DNA of 34,320 bases. Origin: Prochloraceae cyanobacterium (GTDB lineage Bacteria > Cyanobacteriota > Cyanobacteriia > Cyanobacteriales > JASJDA01). The position numbers and the translations under genes are program-made. Positions 26,549 through 34,320 of this stretch are shown one piece after another. Location: the NCBI GenBank assembly GCA_030065755.1, contig JASJDA010000099.1, forward strand, positions 1 through 34,320, given 5' to 3'. Positions within the stretch are counted from its first letter, which is position 1; each line of letters opens with the position of its first letter. A model generated the notes under the pieces. It made no database searches, was not told where the DNA came from, and saw nothing but the letters and a program-made list of their open reading frames with translations.

Positions 26549-27229
26549 TCAATCTATTAAACCTTCTTCTCTAGCTCTTATTTGAGTTTGAATGCGAATA
26601 TTTTTACCTGCTTCGGGATATACCCCCAAAGTGTCTTGAATCTTAGTCCAATAATTGCGAACTGTGCGCTCAGATATCTGCATTCGTCTAGCAATTTCTT
26701 TATCTTGTAATCCTTCTTCAAAAGCCAGAGAAAGTAAAGTAAGCCACTCCTGTTTGACTTCTAATCCTTTGAGCTTTCCTCTGATATCTTTGGTATGAGT
26801 TAATCCTTGGATAGCCCAATCTACTCTAGTTAACATTTCCTGACTAGAAATACTCTTATCTGCTACTGTAAACCCTCCTTGATGGGCATCGATATCCAGT
26901 TTAATCCGCACTAATGCCTCTACATAAGTACTTTGTACGACTAAATTTAGAGTTGGATAATCTTTCATTAAAGTTTTTAATAATTTAATACCAGTATCGA
27001 CGCGAGCATTTTCCCCAGGCTTTTCTGGAATTGAGAGATCGGTGACCACCAATTCGGGTTGGTTTATTTCCATTTGCTCGATCGCTTTTTGCGCAGTTAA
27101 AGCGGTGAATATTTTCGCATCAGGATATTGCTTTTTCAGTATGTCGAGAGTTCCATTTAATACTATTTCGTGGTCGTCAACTACAAGAAATTTGGTCTGA
27201 TTCGACGTTTCTGATAAAACTTTGCTCAT
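26549..27229 (-). CDS. NarL/FixJ-type response regulator
   Basis: 226 residues from ATG 27227-27229 (MSKVLSETSNQTKFLVVDDH); a GTG 12 codons upstream is possible but less likely. The receiver domain has Asp18/Asp19, phospho-acceptor Asp64 in VVTDLSIPEK, Thr/Ser in VVQSTYVEAL and Lys125 in TVADKS. The LuxR-type helix-turn-helix is LQDKEIARRMQISERTVRNYWTKIQ. It should receive phosphate from the CHASE2 kinase encoded just downstream, and bind DNA as a dimer. Possible targets are its own operon and the divergent exoprotein gene; this is inferred from position. Confidence 0.92.
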   Translation of the reverse strand: MSKVLSETSNQTKFLVVDDHEIVLNGTLDILKKQYPDAKIFTALTAQKAIEQMEINQPELVVTDLSIPEKPGENARVDTGIKLLKTLMKDYPTLNLVVQSTYVEALVRIKLDIDAHQGGFTVADKSISSQEMLTRVDWAIQGLTHTKDIRGKLKGLEVKQEWLTLLSLAFEEGLQDKEIARRMQISERTVRNYWTKIQDTLGVYPEAGKNIRIQTQIRAREEGLID

Positions 27230-27322
27230 GGTTAATATTGCGATCGTAGCCGAGCAATACGGCACTATTTTTTAATTTTTCTTCTTGAAGAAATATAACC
27301 AGAAACAAGTGCAAGTGAGTCA

Positions 27323-27350
27323 AACCAATATCAAAAAATTCAAATTGGTT
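27323..27350. promoter_or_regulatory. Inverted repeat between regulator and exoprotein genes
   Basis: AACCAAT and ATTGGTT pair perfectly (7 bp) over a 14-base AT spacer, 67 bases before the exoprotein start and 94 bases upstream of the regulator start. It is a candidate binding site for the NarL-type regulator, unproven. Confidence 0.3.
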
Positions 27351-27416
27351 AGAGGTTCGAGATGATAAACTATCCCAAGCGCCTTCCTCTGTCCGCTAAC
27401 CGCCCTAAAAAAATTA

Positions 27417-30400
27417 ATGATTAACTATAGTAAGCTGGCAATAGTTTTTTCTTTTAGCTGTTCGTTGTTATTTTCTAATTCTGTGACTGCACAGCTAGCA
27501 CCAGATCGCACTTTAGGATCGGAAAGTACCAGAGTTAGGCGCAACGTAAATATAAGAGGGTACAATAGCGATCTCGGAGAGATCCGCGAAGCGGTGCGTA
27601 TTGATGGGGGTGCGATAAGAGGAAAGAATTTATTTCACAGTTTTCGGGAATTCAATGTGGGACGAGGGAGAGGAGTATATTTCACGAATCCAACAGGAGT
27701 TGAGAATATTCTCACCCGCGTAACTGGAAGAAATCCCTCGAATATTCTGGGAAGATTAGGGGTATTAGGGGGAGCCAATCTATTTCTGATTAATCCCAAT
27801 GGTATTTTATTTGGCAAAGATGCTACTTTAGACCTGCGCGGTTCATTTTACGCCACAACAGCAGATGGGATAAAGTTGGGAGAAAATGGTGTATTTAGTG
27901 CGAGTGACCCTCCTAATAGTAATTTGCTGACGGTGCAGCCAGGGGCGTTGTTTCACAATGCCATGAGGAATTATTTAGCAACAATTGAAAATCGAGGAAA
28001 TCTCAGCGCACAGGGAAATCTATTTTTATCTGCCGATCGACTTAATTTACAAGGACAGCTTTTTGCGGGAGAAAATCTGATTTTGCAAGCAAGAGAGACC
28101 CTGAAAATCGGAGATAGTCTCACCCAAGCGTTTATCGCCACAGCAAGAGAAAATCTCATCGTCGAGGGTCAGGAGACATTAAATATTTTAGCTTTGAATC
28201 ATCCCCGCAGTGGTCTATTTTCTGGAGGAGATATGGTGTTGCGAAGCGCAAATACCATAGTAGGAGATGGCTATTACTGGAGTGGGGGCAATTTTAGCAT
28301 CGAGCAATTAGATCGAAGTTTTGGAAATTGGTCGAGTATCAAAGATCCAATTATTCGCTCCATAGGAGATGTAGTTTTTAATGAATATACAGGAGGGTCA
28401 CTACAGATTATCGCTGGGGGAAGTGTGAATGTTCCAGGTATTATTACTATAGTAAGTCCAGAGCCATTCACTTCTATCCCAACTCAAGTAACTCTCTCAG
28501 ATGGAACAGAGATATCTCTTGACAGGAGTACTAGACCAACTGTTGACATACGTGCAGGAGTAGACCCAAATCAAATTGATTTTAATGTTCCTATATCTAA
28601 CAATCTTTTAGCTCAAATTATTACCTCCGATCGCGCTACAAGTGCGGATATAAATATAGGAGGTATTGTGATGTTGGGTGAAAATGCCGCAAATGGAACG
28701 GTATTGTTAACTAATCAGTACCGACCATTACTCTCATTGCCAGGTGGAGATATTAGAGTAGGAGCAATTATTACAACCGATCGCCTGTCTGAAGTTTTAA
28801 GTCAGCCGCAATTAAGTAAGGTTTTCCAACTTCCTCCAGGAGTGAATCCAGATTTTAATGGAGACGGGGGGGATGTAATTATTGATTCGAGAAATAGTAT
28901 TCAATCTCTACTAAATCCAATTTCACGACAAAAGTTTAGCTTTATAAATACGAGTTCGGCTTCTGGAAATTCTGGAGATATAACTCTTCTTGCCAAAGAT
29001 AATATTTCTGCGACTAATAGTTTTATTTTAGGCGATACATTTGGCGCAGGTCAAAGTGGAAATATTACTATTAAAGCTAGCTCAATAGAACTGATTGACA
29101 GCACGGTAGCTTCTAATATTCGAGAAAGTGGGGCAGGAAACGGTGGCAATATATCGATCTACACAGAGAAACTAAGACTTAATGGAAATACCTTTATATC
29201 AACTGCTAACTTTAGTGCTAACGAGAATAGTATTGGAGGAGATATTACTATCTCTGCAACAGAGTTACTAGAGTTTATTGGCACTCAAAAGAACCCAGGG
29301 CAAACTATTGCTGAGGGTGTTCAGAAAGGAGACTTTAGTCTATCCGATATCAGCAGTTTTATCACTACTGTTACTAGTGATAATGGGTTAGGTGGCGACC
29401 TAACAATTAATGCTGGAAAATTGATTGCTCAAAGAGCAATAATCAGCACTGGTACCTTAAATGGGGGAAATGGAGGTAAATTAAACGTAAATGCAACTGA
29501 AAAAATTGAGTTAATTAATGCTGTTCTATTTTCTCCTGCTGCGAGGGCAGGAAATGCACAAGATGCCACGATTAATACGAGGAAATTGATTGTTCGGGAT
29601 GGCTCGCAAATAACTACGAATACCTTTGGTGATGGAAATGCAGGTGATATGTTTATAACTGCAACAGAGTCAGTAGAATTATCATCCTCATTGGTAAATA
29701 ATCTGTTTCCCAGTGGCTTATTTGCCAGCACGATCGGCGGAACAGGAGATGCAGGCAACATAATTATTAACACGGGACGTTTGATTGTGCAAGATGGAAC
29801 GTCAATTAATACTCTTACTGGTTCCCTTAGCCAAGACACTATTTTCGAGCTTTCAAACATTGGAGGTCAAGCGGGAAATATTGTTATCGACGCCAGAGAA
29901 TCTGTTGTGCTAAGTGGCTCTACCAAAATCAGCGGTGCAAGGGACTCATTAGCCCGCCCTAGCATAATAACTGCTTCTACTTCAAGCAAATACCCTGGTG
30001 GCAATATACAAATAACAACGGGAAAGTTTATTCTTCAGGGAGGGGCACAGGTATCAACTGCTAGTTTTTTCACAGGAAATCCAGGAGAGTTGAGGATTAT
30101 TGCTGATGAAATAGATTTGACAGGTGCTGAGGTACGATTATTACCTGACTATATACAAAGCAGTGGTTTGTTTGCTTTGGCTGCAGAAACTTCTACAAGT
30201 ACTGGGAGTACTATTATCCTCGATTCCCAAAGTATAATCATTCGAGATGGTGCCAGAATTGCGGTTGACAGTCAGGGTTCTGGAATCGCGGGTAATATTA
30301 ACTTAACCTCAGATTCTCTTACCCTCGATCGTCGTGGAACCATTTCAGCAGAAACAAATAGCGATCGGGGCGGAAATATCACGATCGATCTGGGCGATCG

Positions 30401-31061
30401 ATTAATATTACGACGCAACAGTATCATTTCCACAACTGCTGGCTTAGAAGGAGGAAGGGGAAATGGCGGTAACGTCACCATCAACACTCCTTCGATCGTC
30501 GCTTTCCCCAGAAATAACCAAATTATTTCTAAAGCTTTTGAGGGGAATGGCGGCAAGATTAACATTAGCACTAATGCTATTTTAGGCTATCCTCAATATC
30601 TAACTATCGATGCTTCTTCACAACGAGGCATCGACGGCACAATTACTTTTAATAACCTAGAAACCGATCTCAATTCTAATCTCACCAAATTATCGGAAAA
30701 TGTTATTAATACTGAAAATATAATAGCCAGCAGTTGTTTGCGAAGGAGCCGAGCGAAAAAAAGTACTTTTATTGTCTCTGGAGCAGGAGGATTACCGCAA
30801 CGACCCAACTCCTTATATATCTCGGATTTCCCGACAGGAGAGGTGCGCTCGATTCCCATTTCAACAGATGCTTTAGAACCAAGCATTGACAAAAAAGCGG
30901 TTGTTGTGGTAAGCAAAAAACCTGAAAATGAACCAGTGGTAATTCGACAAGCGCGAGGTTGGATTAAAAAACCAGATGGTACTATAGTTCTGACTGCTTA
31001 TCCTACAGAGGGAACGTCTCCTTCTCCTTCGGTAAATCGCTCTGATTGCTCGACTAATTGA
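27417..31061 (+). CDS. Two-partner-secretion exoprotein (filamentous haemagglutinin N-terminal domain)
   Basis: 1214 residues with a signal peptide (to about residue 25, SNSVTA). The TPS domain follows: GKNLFHSFREFNVGRGRGVYF, VTGRNPSNILGRLGVLGGAN, and the NPNGILFG motif (Asn126). The body is a long right-handed beta-helix built from about 25-residue repeats with GNGGNI-, GGDITI- and SGNITI-like turns. The C-terminus has SSCLRRSRAKKSTFIVSGAG, GGLPQRPNS and a tail ending in Cys, all typical of cyanobacterial members. A TpsB/FhaC pore would export it; none is in this window. It is probably a surface adhesin. Divergent from the response regulator. Confidence 0.92.
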   Translation: MINYSKLAIVFSFSCSLLFSNSVTAQLAPDRTLGSESTRVRRNVNIRGYNSDLGEIREAVRIDGGAIRGKNLFHSFREFNVGRGRGVYFTNPTGVENILTRVTGRNPSNILGRLGVLGGANLFLINPNGILFGKDATLDLRGSFYATTADGIKLGENGVFSASDPPNSNLLTVQPGALFHNAMRNYLATIENRGNLSAQGNLFLSADRLNLQGQLFAGENLILQARETLKIGDSLTQAFIATARENLIVEGQETLNILALNHPRSGLFSGGDMVLRSANTIVGDGYYWSGGNFSIEQLDRSFGNWSSIKDPIIRSIGDVVFNEYTGGSLQIIAGGSVNVPGIITIVSPEPFTSIPTQVTLSDGTEISLDRSTRPTVDIRAGVDPNQIDFNVPISNNLLAQIITSDRATSADINIGGIVMLGENAANGTVLLTNQYRPLLSLPGGDIRVGAIITTDRLSEVLSQPQLSKVFQLPPGVNPDFNGDGGDVIIDSRNSIQSLLNPISRQKFSFINTSSASGNSGDITLLAKDNISATNSFILGDTFGAGQSGNITIKASSIELIDSTVASNIRESGAGNGGNISIYTEKLRLNGNTFISTANFSANENSIGGDITISATELLEFIGTQKNPGQTIAEGVQKGDFSLSDISSFITTVTSDNGLGGDLTINAGKLIAQRAIISTGTLNGGNGGKLNVNATEKIELINAVLFSPAARAGNAQDATINTRKLIVRDGSQITTNTFGDGNAGDMFITATESVELSSSLVNNLFPSGLFASTIGGTGDAGNIIINTGRLIVQDGTSINTLTGSLSQDTIFELSNIGGQAGNIVIDARESVVLSGSTKISGARDSLARPSIITASTSSKYPGGNIQITTGKFILQGGAQVSTASFFTGNPGELRIIADEIDLTGAEVRLLPDYIQSSGLFALAAETSTSTGSTIILDSQSIIIRDGARIAVDSQGSGIAGNINLTSDSLTLDRRGTISAETNSDRGGNITIDLGDRLILRRNSIISTTAGLEGGRGNGGNVTINTPSIVAFPRNNQIISKAFEGNGGKINISTNAILGYPQYLTIDASSQRGIDGTITFNNLETDLNSNLTKLSENVINTENIIASSCLRRSRAKKSTFIVSGAGGLPQRPNSLYISDFPTGEVRSIPISTDALEPSIDKKAVVVVSKKPENEPVVIRQARGWIKKPDGTIVLTAYPTEGTSPSPSVNRSDCSTN

Positions 31062-31073
31062 CAATTCTCATTC

Positions 31074-31108
31074 TCGCCGTTAACCGCTAATCGCGGTTAA
31101 CGGCGAGA
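31074..31108. terminator. Perfect 15-bp palindrome between convergent genes
   Basis: CTCGCCGTTAACCGC pairs perfectly with GCGGTTAACGGCGAG around TAATC. Outer arms CTCATT and AATGAG add a second partial stem. It lies 13 bases past the exoprotein stop and 20 bases from the SDR stop, so it can serve both directions. No T-run follows. The core is shared with 6133-6160, marking it as a dispersed repeat. Confidence 0.6.
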
Positions 31109-31127
31109 GTATGTCAATGAGTAAGGA

Positions 31128-32126
31128 TTAGTTAGGGTTAGTAGGAGGTAAACAACTGGATTGATTTGTAGGAACTAACAAAAGTTGAGGGTGAACTAGC
31201 TGATATCCTGCTGCTTTGATCTTTTGATTGCTAATTCTTACACTCTTACCTTTAAGGCTGGGTTTGGAGGGATCCCACTGTACAGGTGGCAGACCGTACC
31301 GCGAACAGACTAGCTCGACCTGTTTTTTGAGCGTAAGCTGGCTGTCATCAACTAAATTGTAAATTCCTTCCAGTTTGTTTAAGCGGGCAAACTCAATCGC
31401 CCCAACGATATCATCGCGGTGAATCCAATTGATGAAGCGTTCGCCTCTTCCTGCTAAGGTCATGCCAGCTAAACCGCCAAACATCTTGATTAACTCTCGA
31501 CCAGGACCATAAATACCTCCCAGGCGTAGAACACAGACCCTTTGGTTCTCGTTAGCTGCCTGCAGCAAGATTTTCTCAGCCTCACAAATGACCTGGCTTT
31601 TACGCTCCTCTGGGGCAACTAGGGAACTCTCATCGACCCACTCTCCCTGCCGATCTCCATACACGGAGGAACTACTCAGATAGATGATTTGCTTTACTGT
31701 AGGAGTTTGGTTCAATACCTGGGCCAAATTCCAGGCCGTGGGGAGGTAAGTGCTTTCATAAATTTCTTCATTTACCGCTTTAGATCCAATGGGCGCAACA
31801 CTAACCACCACAGCATCTCGCTCTTGGAACAGGGACTGCACAGCATTAGCATCATCTCCTTTCATTAGGATTACCTGGGAAGTGACTTCCGAAAGTGAAA
31901 CCACACGTTGGCGGCTAGTTGTCGTTCCAGTTACGAAGTGTCCTTGCTTTTGCCAATATTTAGCCAATGCGCTTCCTACATAGCCACAACCGAGAATAGC
32001 TAAATTATTCTCATAGAGAGGACGTTGCTGAGACTGCTGTCGCAATAGTTTTTCTAGGTGAGCAGCCCGATCTACCTCAGAGAGATTTTGGTTAAAATAG
32101 CTATTTCTGTTAATGGAGTTTTGCAT
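31128..32126 (-). CDS. NAD-dependent epimerase/SDR-type protein (YeeZ-like)
   Basis: 332 residues with ATG start at 32124-32126. An N-terminal extension of about 38 residues (NRNSYFNQNLSEVDRAAHLE) precedes the Rossmann motif LAILGCGYVGSALAKYW; no closer ATG or GTG is evident. Further extended-SDR features are VVVSVAP, IIYLSSSSVYGDRQG, VCVLRLGGIYGPGR and INWIHRDDIVGAIEFARL. It resembles the YeeZ-type NAD(P)-binding proteins; the substrate is unknown, and the usual YxxxK pair is not clear. Convergent with the exoprotein gene. Left neighbour of the second IS locus. Confidence 0.82.
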   Translation of the reverse strand: MQNSINRNSYFNQNLSEVDRAAHLEKLLRQQSQQRPLYENNLAILGCGYVGSALAKYWQKQGHFVTGTTTSRQRVVSLSEVTSQVILMKGDDANAVQSLFQERDAVVVSVAPIGSKAVNEEIYESTYLPTAWNLAQVLNQTPTVKQIIYLSSSSVYGDRQGEWVDESSLVAPEERKSQVICEAEKILLQAANENQRVCVLRLGGIYGPGRELIKMFGGLAGMTLAGRGERFINWIHRDDIVGAIEFARLNKLEGIYNLVDDSQLTLKKQVELVCSRYGLPPVQWDPSKPSLKGKSVRISNQKIKAAGYQLVHPQLLLVPTNQSSCLPPTNPN

Positions 32127-32387
32127 TGTGGTAGTAGTAGAGGTTGATTTGTATTTGGGATATTAGAAATTTTGCGAGTTAAGGGGTTAGGGTTTTGACT
32201 TTTCTAATATAACAAAAGTTTAAGCGATTCATTAATATTTGTTGCAAAAACTTGACATCATCATTATTTAGATATTTTAGAAAGTATCTAAATAAAGTAG
32301 TGATTCCCATGTAGTGGAAATTTGTCGATCGCCTATTTATTAGTACATAAATTCTAGTTAATACCCTTCGATCGAGTTTCTTAAAAT

Positions 32388-32504
32388 TCAAGCTCTATCC
32401 AAAGTTCTCAAAGTTTGCTGCAAAACTTGAGCATTAGCTGATTTAAGAAAATCACTATCTTTTTTAGCTGCAGTTAAATACTTGGCTTGTTGTGAAACGA
32501 GATC
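32388..32504 (-). pseudogene. Internal fragment of a tnpB fused behind tnpA
   Basis: One base after the tnpA stop, in another frame, 38 codons read DLVSQQAKYLTAAKKDSDFL then KSANAQVLQQTLRTLDRA, followed by TGA. This is the helical segment of classic TnpB (LxxLKxxxxFLKEVNSQVLQQALRNLDRAF). The start of the gene and everything after LDRA are missing, so the fragment marks a former tnpA-tnpB pair on this strand. Downstream sequence to 32127 shows no further recognisable TnpB. Confidence 0.65.
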
Positions 32505-32505
32505 C

Positions 32506-32925
32506 TTACTTTTTTTTTCGATAATCATCTTTTTCATTCCATTTCTGATTTTCAATATATTTTTTAACTACTTCTATAGGTGCGCCACCAACTGTAGAGA
32601 CGAAATAACTATTAGTCCATAAACTAGGCAATCTACTTTTAAGCCAAGGGAATTCTTGTCTTAAAAATCTCGAAGATCTTCCTTTAATTCTTTTGATAGC
32701 TTTATGAACGCCAAATTGCGGATCTACCTCTATTAGTATATGTACGTGGTCTGGCATTATCTCTAACTCTAGAATTTCGCATTCCATATCGTTTGCAGTT
32801 TCATAAATAATTTCCTTTAATCTCGTATCTACTCCATTCTTTAAGACTGAACGACGATATTTAGGACAAAAAACTACATGATATTTACAAGAGTAAACGA
32901 TATTATTGTTACTTTTATATTTCAC
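32506..32925 (-). CDS. tnpA: IS200/IS605 Y1 (HUH) transposase TnpA
   Basis: 139 residues, full family length, ATG at 32925. The N-terminal YSCKYHVVFCPKYRRSVL is the conserved first strand. The HUH motif is MPDHVHILIE (His60, His62), and the nucleophile is Tyr123 in KKYIENQ. All key residues are intact. It differs clearly from the first tnpA, so the two IS loci are not copies of one element. It may mobilise either locus only if their end hairpins match, which I could not test. Confidence 0.94.
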   Translation of the reverse strand: MKYKSNNNIVYSCKYHVVFCPKYRRSVLKNGVDTRLKEIIYETANDMECEILELEIMPDHVHILIEVDPQFGVHKAIKRIKGRSSRFLRQEFPWLKSRLPSLWTNSYFVSTVGGAPIEVVKKYIENQKWNEKDDYRKKK

Positions 32926-32929
32926 TCTC

Positions 32930-32958
32930 TTGCATTAGATAGTATATGCCTGTATAAT
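32930..32958 (+). promoter_or_regulatory. Sigma70-like promoter for the second tnpB
   Basis: TTGCAT (32930-32935) and a perfect TATAAT (32953-32958) are spaced by 17 bases. The expected start point is near 32965, about 22 bases before the tnpB ATG. It overlaps the region upstream of the divergent tnpA. Confidence 0.55.
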
Positions 32959-32986
32959 AGCAAATATCGCTATAACTAGAGAAAAT

Positions 32987-34240
32987 ATGGCGCGAAGATC
33001 GGCATCACCTAGTTTTATTACAGAAATTCCTCTTCAGACAAGTTTAGTAGAGGAAAAGGTGCTGCTGTCGCGACTCGAAGCTGGACGACAACTATATAAT
33101 GCTTGCTTAGGTGAAGCGATGCGGCGAGTACGATTAATGCGTCAAAGCAAGCTACCTAAAAAAGCAAGAAAGTTACCGAAAGACAGTAAAGAGAGAACCT
33201 CTTTATTTAAATTCGTCAACCAGCAATATTGCTACTCTGAATATGCTTTACATAGTTACGCTAAACATATTCGAGCATCATGGATAGGAGAACATATCGA
33301 TGCTAACACAGCTCAAACTCTAGCTACTCGTGCTTTTACCGCTTCTCAAAAAGTTTTATTCGGGAAAGCAAGGAGAGTTAGGTTTAAAGGTAAAAATCAG
33401 CTAGATTCGGTTGAAGGAAAAAGTAACAAACAAGGCATACGTTGGAAGAACGAACGGGTTATTTGGAGTCAGCTAGAAATAACCCCCTTAATTACAAAGA
33501 ACGATCCAGTTATTCTGCATGGACTTAACAGTAAAATCAAATATGTTCGTCTAGTAAGACGAAAAATGAATGGTAAAAATAGGTTCTACGTTCAATTAGT
33601 TTGTGAAGGATTTCCTTATCAAAAAACCATTAATTTTAGTGGGAATGAAACTATTGGTTTGGACTTAGGCCCGTCTACAATTGCTATTGTTGGTAAAACC
33701 CAGGCAAAATTAACTGAATTCGCTCCAGAACTTGATTTAAATCAAAAATATAGTGGAGCTAGAGAGAAAAAGCCTTTATCCCAAAGAGTTCATAGTTGTA
33801 ATTGTGGTGTAATCAGCCAAAGAGATTTATACTCCGCGTATTTGGCTCGTTTTGTCGATGATAATCGCTTGCAAGCAGATCTGGCTCAAAAAGCTTGGTC
33901 GGGGGCGGAACTGCTCCTGCGGACGGCTTGGCAACAGGCGATCGAACAAACTAACCAGCAATTAGATGGTCGAGTACCTTCTTCCTTTGGCAAAATTCCC
34001 CCAGAGTTAGAGTTGGTCGTCCCGAAGGTAATAGGTACTACTGAGAGTTTGGATGATGTATCTATCAGCAATGATGGAGAGAGCCAAATAAAGGTAGTTA
34101 ACCAATTTACTAACCATGCCTCTGGTGGTGGGTGTTATGAACCCCCTCCCTGCCTTGAACGACTGATAAGGAGTGGAAGGCTTCAACTACTAAGACCAAA
34201 TCTCGCGATTATGGTCTTAGATTGTCGAGATTCAGCTTGA
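32987..34240 (+). CDS. tnpB: TnpB-family protein with an internal in-frame deletion
   Basis: 417 residues, ATG at 32987. The N-terminal part is well preserved (RSASPSFITEIPLQTSL, EAGRQLYNACLGEAMRRV, HSYAKHIRASWIGEH, GLNSKIKYVRLVRRKMNGK). RuvC-I is intact (GLDLGPSTIAIVG, Asp226). At about residue 254 (DNA near 33750) the sequence jumps from FAPELDLNQK to GAREKKPLSQRVHSCNCG, which in the full-length relatives I remember lies beyond the RuvC-II Glu and the first zinc knuckle. RuvC-III remains (QRDLYSAYLARF, Asp280). Over 100 residues seem lost with the frame kept. Without the Glu it should not cut DNA; it may be a decaying gene or a binding-only protein. A promoter and a 3' pseudoknot remain. 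Confidence 0.8.
   Translation: MARRSASPSFITEIPLQTSLVEEKVLLSRLEAGRQLYNACLGEAMRRVRLMRQSKLPKKARKLPKDSKERTSLFKFVNQQYCYSEYALHSYAKHIRASWIGEHIDANTAQTLATRAFTASQKVLFGKARRVRFKGKNQLDSVEGKSNKQGIRWKNERVIWSQLEITPLITKNDPVILHGLNSKIKYVRLVRRKMNGKNRFYVQLVCEGFPYQKTINFSGNETIGLDLGPSTIAIVGKTQAKLTEFAPELDLNQKYSGAREKKPLSQRVHSCNCGVISQRDLYSAYLARFVDDNRLQADLAQKAWSGAELLLRTAWQQAIEQTNQQLDGRVPSSFGKIPPELELVVPKVIGTTESLDDVSISNDGESQIKVVNQFTNHASGGGCYEPPPCLERLIRSGRLQLLRPNLAIMVLDCRDSA
34150..34240 (+). ncRNA. Candidate omega/reRNA scaffold at the tnpB 3' end
   Basis: Stem 1 pairs CTAAGACCA (34190-34198) with TGGTCTTAG (34212-34220). Stem 2 pairs AATCTCG (34199-34205), inside the stem 1 loop, with CGAGATT (34226-34232) beyond it. 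Both are perfect, giving an H-type pseudoknot. A shorter GCCTT/AAGGC helix lies upstream (34152-34181). Overlap with the last tnpB codons is where guide RNAs of TnpB elements normally arise. Limits are approximate. Confidence 0.5.
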
Positions 34241-34288
34241 CAACGTAAGTGTTGAATAGGTCATTAGAGCTTAATCTTGGTACAGACT

Positions 34289-34311
34289 TCCGAGTATTTT
34301 CCTAGCTCGGA
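34289..34311. repeat. Short hairpin near the right edge
   Basis: TCCGAG and CTCGGA pair perfectly over an 11-base AT-rich loop, 49 bases past the tnpB stop. It may be an element-end hairpin or part of the flanking DNA; the window ends too soon to tell. Confidence 0.35.
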
Positions 34312-34320
34312 CAAACTCTA

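Larger units (their letters stand above)
32388..34240. mobile_element. Second IS200/IS605-type locus (mosaic, ends approximate)
   Basis: It contains an intact tnpA (-), a tnpB fragment behind it on the same strand, and a divergent internally deleted tnpB (+) ending in a pseudoknot. The tnpA-tnpB(fragment) order is a co-directional element, while the + strand tnpB may belong to it or to a separate tnpB-only element inserted beside it. Exact ends were not found. Confidence 0.6.

Noticed and set aside
29429-29860. 143-residue minus-strand frame inside the exoprotein gene
   Set aside because: Antisense shadow of a repetitive beta-helix coding region; biased composition, no motif.
32179-32391. 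70-residue minus-strand frame after the tnpB fragment
   Set aside because: It overlaps the end of the fragment, resembles nothing known and could only be a shifted continuation of dead tnpB; not supportable as a gene.

Overview
The window looks like a chromosomal segment from a cyanobacterium. The HIP1-type octamer GCGATCGC and its CGATCG core recur throughout. The gene content also fits: a GlpX-type F/SBPase next to hemA, a carotenoid desaturase of the CrtD group, a YggT/Ycf19-like protein, a secreted CHAT protease with TPRs, DUF928, a CHASE2 histidine kinase and a haemagglutinin-type exoprotein. The species cannot be named from the sequence alone; a multi-copy-repeat-rich, non-picoplanktonic lineage is most likely.

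Layout. Positions 1-2950 hold a truncated coiled-coil protein and an IS200/IS605-type locus (tnpA on +, tnpB on -) mixed with two older tnpB relics. Positions 2990-8841 are a minus-strand block of housekeeping genes: a UPF0182 membrane protein, hemA and glpX. A gene-free stretch of 870 bases follows, with short tandem repeats and hairpins. Positions 9709-12823 run on the + strand: a DUF2092/DUF6515 secreted pair, then leuC. Positions 12920-17367 hold a small orphan ORF, a higBA toxin-antitoxin pair, crtD, yggT, a secreted hypothetical protein, a VOC protein and a lipase-like gene fragment closed by a strong intrinsic terminator.

Positions 17663-31061 form a surface and secretion region. A 1009-residue RTX metalloprotease with two fascin-like beta-trefoils lies divergent to a secreted TPR-CHAT protein. 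DUF928, a CHASE2 histidine kinase and a NarL-type response regulator follow on the minus strand, and a large two-partner-secretion exoprotein is divergent from the regulator. The regulator-kinase pair probably controls some of these neighbours, but that is an inference from position. No T1SS or TpsB/FhaC transporter is present in the window. Positions 31128-34320 hold an SDR-type NAD-binding protein and a second IS200/IS605 locus: an intact tnpA, an internal tnpB fragment, and a divergent TnpB whose frame is open but lacks the middle of the RuvC domain.

The best leads are the second TnpB with a perfect H-type pseudoknot at its 3' end, the first TnpB with no Glu at the usual RuvC-II position, the protease with three nearly identical trefoil lobes, and the CHAT / DUF928 / CHASE2 kinase / exoprotein neighbourhood.
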